Part shown: piece after piece, positions 30,554 through 32,657 of the stretch
How the letters are laid out: the number at the start of each line of letters is the position of its first letter
Position numbering within the stretch: the stretch's first letter is position 1
NCBI GenBank assembly: GCA_040880065.1
Contig: JBBDJE010000023.1
Location: forward strand, 1-32,657
DNA from: Abyssibius sp040880065
Lineage (GTDB): Bacteria > Pseudomonadota > Alphaproteobacteria > Rhodobacterales > Rhodobacteraceae
DNA length: 32,657 bases
Direction: 5' to 3'
Notes under the pieces: generated by a model
Seen by the model: the letters and a program-made list of their open reading frames with translations, nothing else
What the model was told of the DNA's origin: nothing
Database searches by the model: none
Position numbers and translations under genes: made by a program

Positions 30554-31432
30554 TCAAGCTGTTTTGGGGTTTTCAGATGGATTCGGCCGGGTTAATCCGG
30601 CAAAATCGAACATATTGACATCGAGCAGATGGCTGGGGTTGCCATTGGTCAGGGCCTTGAACATCACCTGCCGCCGCCCGGGGCTGCGCGCTTCCCATTC
30701 ATCAAGCAGCGCTTTGACCTGCTGGCGCTGCAAACCTTCCTGGCTGCCGCATAAATCGCAGGGGATAATCGGGTAGTTGAGCGCAGCCGCGAACTTCTCG
30801 CAATCTATCTCGGCCACATGGGCAAGCGGGCGGTAAACATAAAGATCGCCCTCGTCATTCACCAGTTTTGGCGGCATGGAAGCGAGCTTGCCACCGTGAA
30901 ACAGGTTCATGAAAAAGGTTTCCAGCGCATCGTCGCGGTGGTGGCCAAGCACCACGGCAGAACAGCCTTCTTCACGCGCAATCCGGTAAAGATTGCCGCG
31001 CCGCAGCCGCGAACATAGCGCACAAAAGGTGCGTCCGGCGGGGATTTTGTCCATCACGATCGAATAGGTATCTTGGAATTCAATGCGGTGCGGCACGCCC
31101 ATTTTGCTTAGGAATTCGGGCAGGACAGTGGCCGGAAAGTTGGGTTGGCCCTGGTCAAGATTGCACGCCAGAATCTCGACCGGCAGCAAGCCGCGCCATT
31201 GCAGCTCGGTCAGCGCGGCCAACAGGGTGTAGCTGTCTTTTCCGCCCGAAAGACAGACAAGCCAGCGTGCGCCGCGCTCGATCATGCCGTAGGTATCAAC
31301 CGCCTCGCGCACCTGCCGCACAATGCGCTTACGCAGTTTCTTGAAGGCGATGCTGCCGGGGGCATTGGCGAAAAGCGGGTGAATGGCGTTGCCTGCGTCA
31401 ATCTCGCTGCCATCAAGGTCATCATCAAGCAT
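30554..31432 (-). CDS. ttcA: tRNA 2-thiocytidine(32) synthetase TtcA
   Basis: 292 aa from the ATG at 31432. The PP-loop SGGKDS is at residues 62-67, CxxC Cys137/Cys140 (FCALC) and a second pair Cys225/Cys228 (PCDLCGSQE). These are hallmarks of TtcA, which uses an iron-sulfur cluster and ATP to thiolate C32 of certain tRNAs. AAAGGGA 7 bases upstream favours this start over an upstream in-frame ATG at 31447. The start overlaps the yidD stop by 8 bases (31425-31432). yidC follows after a 70-base gap. Confidence 0.93.
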   Translation of the reverse strand: MLDDDLDGSEIDAGNAIHPLFANAPGSIAFKKLRKRIVRQVREAVDTYGMIERGARWLVCLSGGKDSYTLLAALTELQWRGLLPVEILACNLDQGQPNFPATVLPEFLSKMGVPHRIEFQDTYSIVMDKIPAGRTFCALCSRLRRGNLYRIAREEGCSAVVLGHHRDDALETFFMNLFHGGKLASMPPKLVNDEGDLYVYRPLAHVAEIDCEKFAAALNYPIIPCDLCGSQEGLQRQQVKALLDEWEARSPGRRQVMFKALTNGNPSHLLDVNMFDFAGLTRPNPSENPKTA

Positions 31433-31679
31433 CGCTTTCCCTTTCATGGTCGTCGTCACTGCCCGGCACAGGGTCATAGCCATGCCCGCCCCAGGGGTGG
31501 CAGCGGCCAATACGCCGTGCGGCGAGGTAGCTGCCCTTGATGCCGCCATGGCGCGCCAAGGCTTCCATGGCATAGGCAGAACATGTCGGCTGGTAGCGGC
31601 AGTTGCGCCCCACCCATGGGCTGCCAACCAGCCGGTAGGCGCGCACCGGCAGGCTGATGATATAGGCCAGCGGGGTCAT
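31425..31679 (-). CDS. yidD: Membrane protein insertion efficiency factor YidD
   Basis: 84 aa, normal size. SLPVRAYRLVGSPWVGRNCR and the hallmark CRYQPTCSAYAMEAL with the second HPWGGHGYDPVPG motif identify YidD, a small peripheral membrane protein that helps YidC-dependent insertion. It overlaps the rnpA stop by ATGA (31676-31679) and the ttcA start by 8 bases. The order rnpA-yidD-yidC is widespread; here ttcA is inserted between yidD and yidC. Confidence 0.94.
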   Translation of the reverse strand: MTPLAYIISLPVRAYRLVGSPWVGRNCRYQPTCSAYAMEALARHGGIKGSYLAARRIGRCHPWGGHGYDPVPGSDDDHERESDA

Positions 31680-32125
31680 GGTGATTGAGGCTTTTGCGGG
31701 CGCGGGGCGTGGATTTTGGCGAGCGTTATGCGCAGATCATCGCAGAGCCGGGCAAAATCAATCGCGGCAGTTTCGTCGCGCCTGCCGATGAGCACATAAT
31801 CCCAGCCGGGCTTTGCGTGTTTGGCCAAAACCTCGTGGGCTGCTGCGCGCAGGCGGCGCTTGGCGCGGTTGCGCGCCACGGCATTGCCCACCTTTTTAGA
31901 ACAGGTATAGCCGATGCGCAGCGCGTCGTGCGGGGTGCTGGCTTCATTCGCGCGGCGCTTGCGGGCTTGCAGCACAAAGGCGCGGCTGGCCTGGCGGCGC
32001 GCACGCGCGGCGGCCAGAAAATCGGCCCGCTTTTTGAGCACCACTGGTTTTGGGCAAGGCAAAACCGGCGCCGCGGATGCAGCCGCCCCTTGCAGGTCAG
32101 CCCTCCGCCGCGCCGGTTCTGTCAT
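31676..32125 (-). CDS. rnpA: Ribonuclease P protein component
   Basis: 149 aa from the ATG at 32125. The RNase P protein core begins near VLKKRADFLAAARARR (about residue 29) and includes the RNR motif NAVARNRAKRRLR (81-93). It binds the RNase P RNA (rnpB, not in this window) and helps mature tRNA 5' ends. The first 25 or so residues are an extra Ala/Pro-rich lead of a kind common in alphaproteobacteria; the start is therefore less certain than the body. The frame is open far upstream across rpmH on another phase. It starts 20 bases after rpmH. Confidence 0.9.
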   Translation of the reverse strand: MTEPARRRADLQGAAASAAPVLPCPKPVVLKKRADFLAAARARRQASRAFVLQARKRRANEASTPHDALRIGYTCSKKVGNAVARNRAKRRLRAAAHEVLAKHAKPGWDYVLIGRRDETAAIDFARLCDDLRITLAKIHAPRPQKPQSP

Positions 32126-32145
32126 TTCAGATCGACGGTTCGGCC

Positions 32146-32280
32146 TTAAGCCGACAGCGATTTGCGGCCGCGCGCACGGCGACGGGCCAGAATGATGCGG
32201 CCGTTTTTGGTGGCCATGCGCGAACGGAAACCGTGGCGACGTTTGCGAACAAGGTTGCTCGGCTGAAAGGTGCGTTTCAT
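32146..32280 (-). CDS. rpmH: 50S ribosomal protein L34
   Basis: 44 aa, the exact usual length. MKRTFQPSNLVRKRRHGFRS and RMATKNGRIILARRRARGRK are L34 signatures. It is the first gene of the long minus-strand group and precedes rnpA by 20 bases, the classic pairing. GGAG about 8 bases upstream supports the start. The promoter candidate lies about 85-110 bases upstream on the minus strand. Confidence 0.97.
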   Translation of the reverse strand: MKRTFQPSNLVRKRRHGFRSRMATKNGRIILARRRARGRKSLSA

Positions 32281-32560
32281 TCTCGTATCTCCAGATCGTG
32301 CCACAGATTGCGCGTGGCGGGCTACCAACCCTTCGGATTCGCAGCCAGAAATTCAGAACCCGGTCTTTAGGCGGGCTGGCGTGTGAAGTCAACGGATTGC
32401 GCACGAATTCTTTTGCAGGGCTCAAAGTTTCTGTGTGCAGGCAAGTCAAAGTGAAACATTTGCGCACGCGCGATCAACCCAGCGTGACACCCCTTTGTAT
32501 TCCCCCGAAATACGCGCAATCTTGCGCCAACGCAATGAACGCGCATTGGCAAGGATAACC
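32281..32560. promoter_or_regulatory. Divergent control region between rpmH and the terminal gene
   Basis: 280 bases without a gene. It holds the rpmH promoter candidate. Nearer the + strand gene are three dyads: 32497-32501 with 32509-32513 (GTATT/AATAC), 32514-32519 with 32522-32527 (GCGCAA/TTGCGC, 2-base gap) and 32526-32530 with 32546-32550 (GCCAA/TTGGC). I see no DnaA boxes or AT-rich unwinding stretch, so no origin signal. Confidence 0.45.
32364..32392 (-). promoter_or_regulatory. Candidate sigma70 promoter for rpmH-rnpA
   Basis: On the minus strand TTGACT (32392-32387) and TAAAGA (32369-32364) are 17 bases apart. The -35 box is close to consensus, the -10 box only partly so. It would start a transcript about 75 bases before rpmH. 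Strong rpmH promoters are usual, but this call rests on the two boxes alone. Confidence 0.45.
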
Positions 32561-32657
32561 ATGGCCCAAAACTCACAATTTCTCAAGCGGCTGCTGCCGT
32601 TGCTGCTTTTGGTGGCGGGTGCTGGTCTGGCATGGTGGCAATTTGGCGGCTTTGTCA
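32561..32657 (+). CDS. N-terminus of a membrane-anchored protein (partial)
   Basis: Only the first 32 codons are in the window. The ATG at 32561 follows AAGGA at 32551-32555. The peptide begins with a short polar, basic lead (MAQNSQFLKR) and then a hydrophobic stretch LLPLLLLVAGAGLAWWQFGG, which must be a membrane segment or uncleaved signal anchor. A TVP38/TMEM64-type membrane protein would fit, but so would many others; too little is visible to name it. Confidence 0.6.
   Translation, partial: MAQNSQFLKRLLPLLLLVAGAGLAWWQFGGFV

Noticed and set aside
29371..30618. 415-codon plus-strand open frame over yidC
   Set aside because: It is antisense to a clear YidC and its translation shows no domain.
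32281..32560. Replication origin near rpmH
   Set aside because: No DnaA boxes or AT-rich unwinding stretch are visible and dnaA is not adjacent.

Overview
The window reads as a chromosomal segment of an alphaproteobacterium of the Rhodobacterales (Rhodobacter/Roseobacter group). The evidence is protein content and gene order. An S10-spc-alpha ribosomal superoperon follows tuf and lacks rpmJ after secY. It is followed by rarA-crcB-rluC-HAD-ATP12, a four-gene general L-amino acid transporter (aapJQMP, called bztABCD in Rhodobacter capsulatus), and an opposing rpmH-rnpA-yidD-ttcA-yidC-MOSC-engB-argB string. The genus cannot be fixed from the sequence alone. Nothing looks mobile: I see no transposase, integrase, CRISPR array, tRNA or rRNA.

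Layout. (1) 1-14690, + strand: the end of tuf, then 25 ribosomal protein genes from rpsJ to rplQ, with secY, adk and rpoA in the usual places. Many genes overlap by a few bases (ATGA or TAATG junctions). The larger gaps nearly all hold strong inverted repeats. One of these, between rplP and rpmC, is a full intrinsic terminator. A second internal control point lies between adk and rpsM, with a good sigma70-type promoter, a structured leader and a TTG start for rpsM. A textbook terminator follows rplQ. (2) 14732-19372, + strand: rarA (replication-fork AAA+ ATPase), crcB (fluoride channel), an RluC-like pseudouridine synthase, a HAD phosphatase, the ATP12 F1-ATPase assembly chaperone and a PaaI-type thioesterase. 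From crcB to the thioesterase the genes overlap by 1 to 14 nt, so they look translationally coupled. (3) 19373-19817: a 445-base non-coding stretch, the longest in the window, which holds the control region of the transporter. (4) 19818-24301, + strand: aapJ, aapQ, aapM, aapP, with a hairpin after the binding-protein gene. (5) 24350-32280, - strand: reading in the direction of transcription, rpmH, rnpA, yidD, ttcA, yidC, a MOSC-domain gene, engB, argB, a sterol-desaturase-like di-iron protein, a [4Fe-4S] ferredoxin-like protein and a SixA-like histidine phosphatase. (6) 32561 to the end, + strand: the start of a divergent membrane-anchored protein.

How it fits together. Most of the window is growth machinery: ribosome, RNA polymerase alpha, protein secretion and insertion (SecY, YidC, YidD), rRNA and tRNA modification (RluC-like, TtcA), tRNA maturation (RnpA) and ribosome assembly (EngB). 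The transporter and ArgB add nitrogen and amino-acid metabolism. I found no clearly new defence or mobile system. The items most worth following up are the RNA structures inside the ribosomal superoperon, especially rplP-rpmC, rplO-secY and adk-rpsM; the large transporter control region with a sigma54-like element; and the tightly coupled hydroxylase / iron-sulfur / histidine phosphatase trio.
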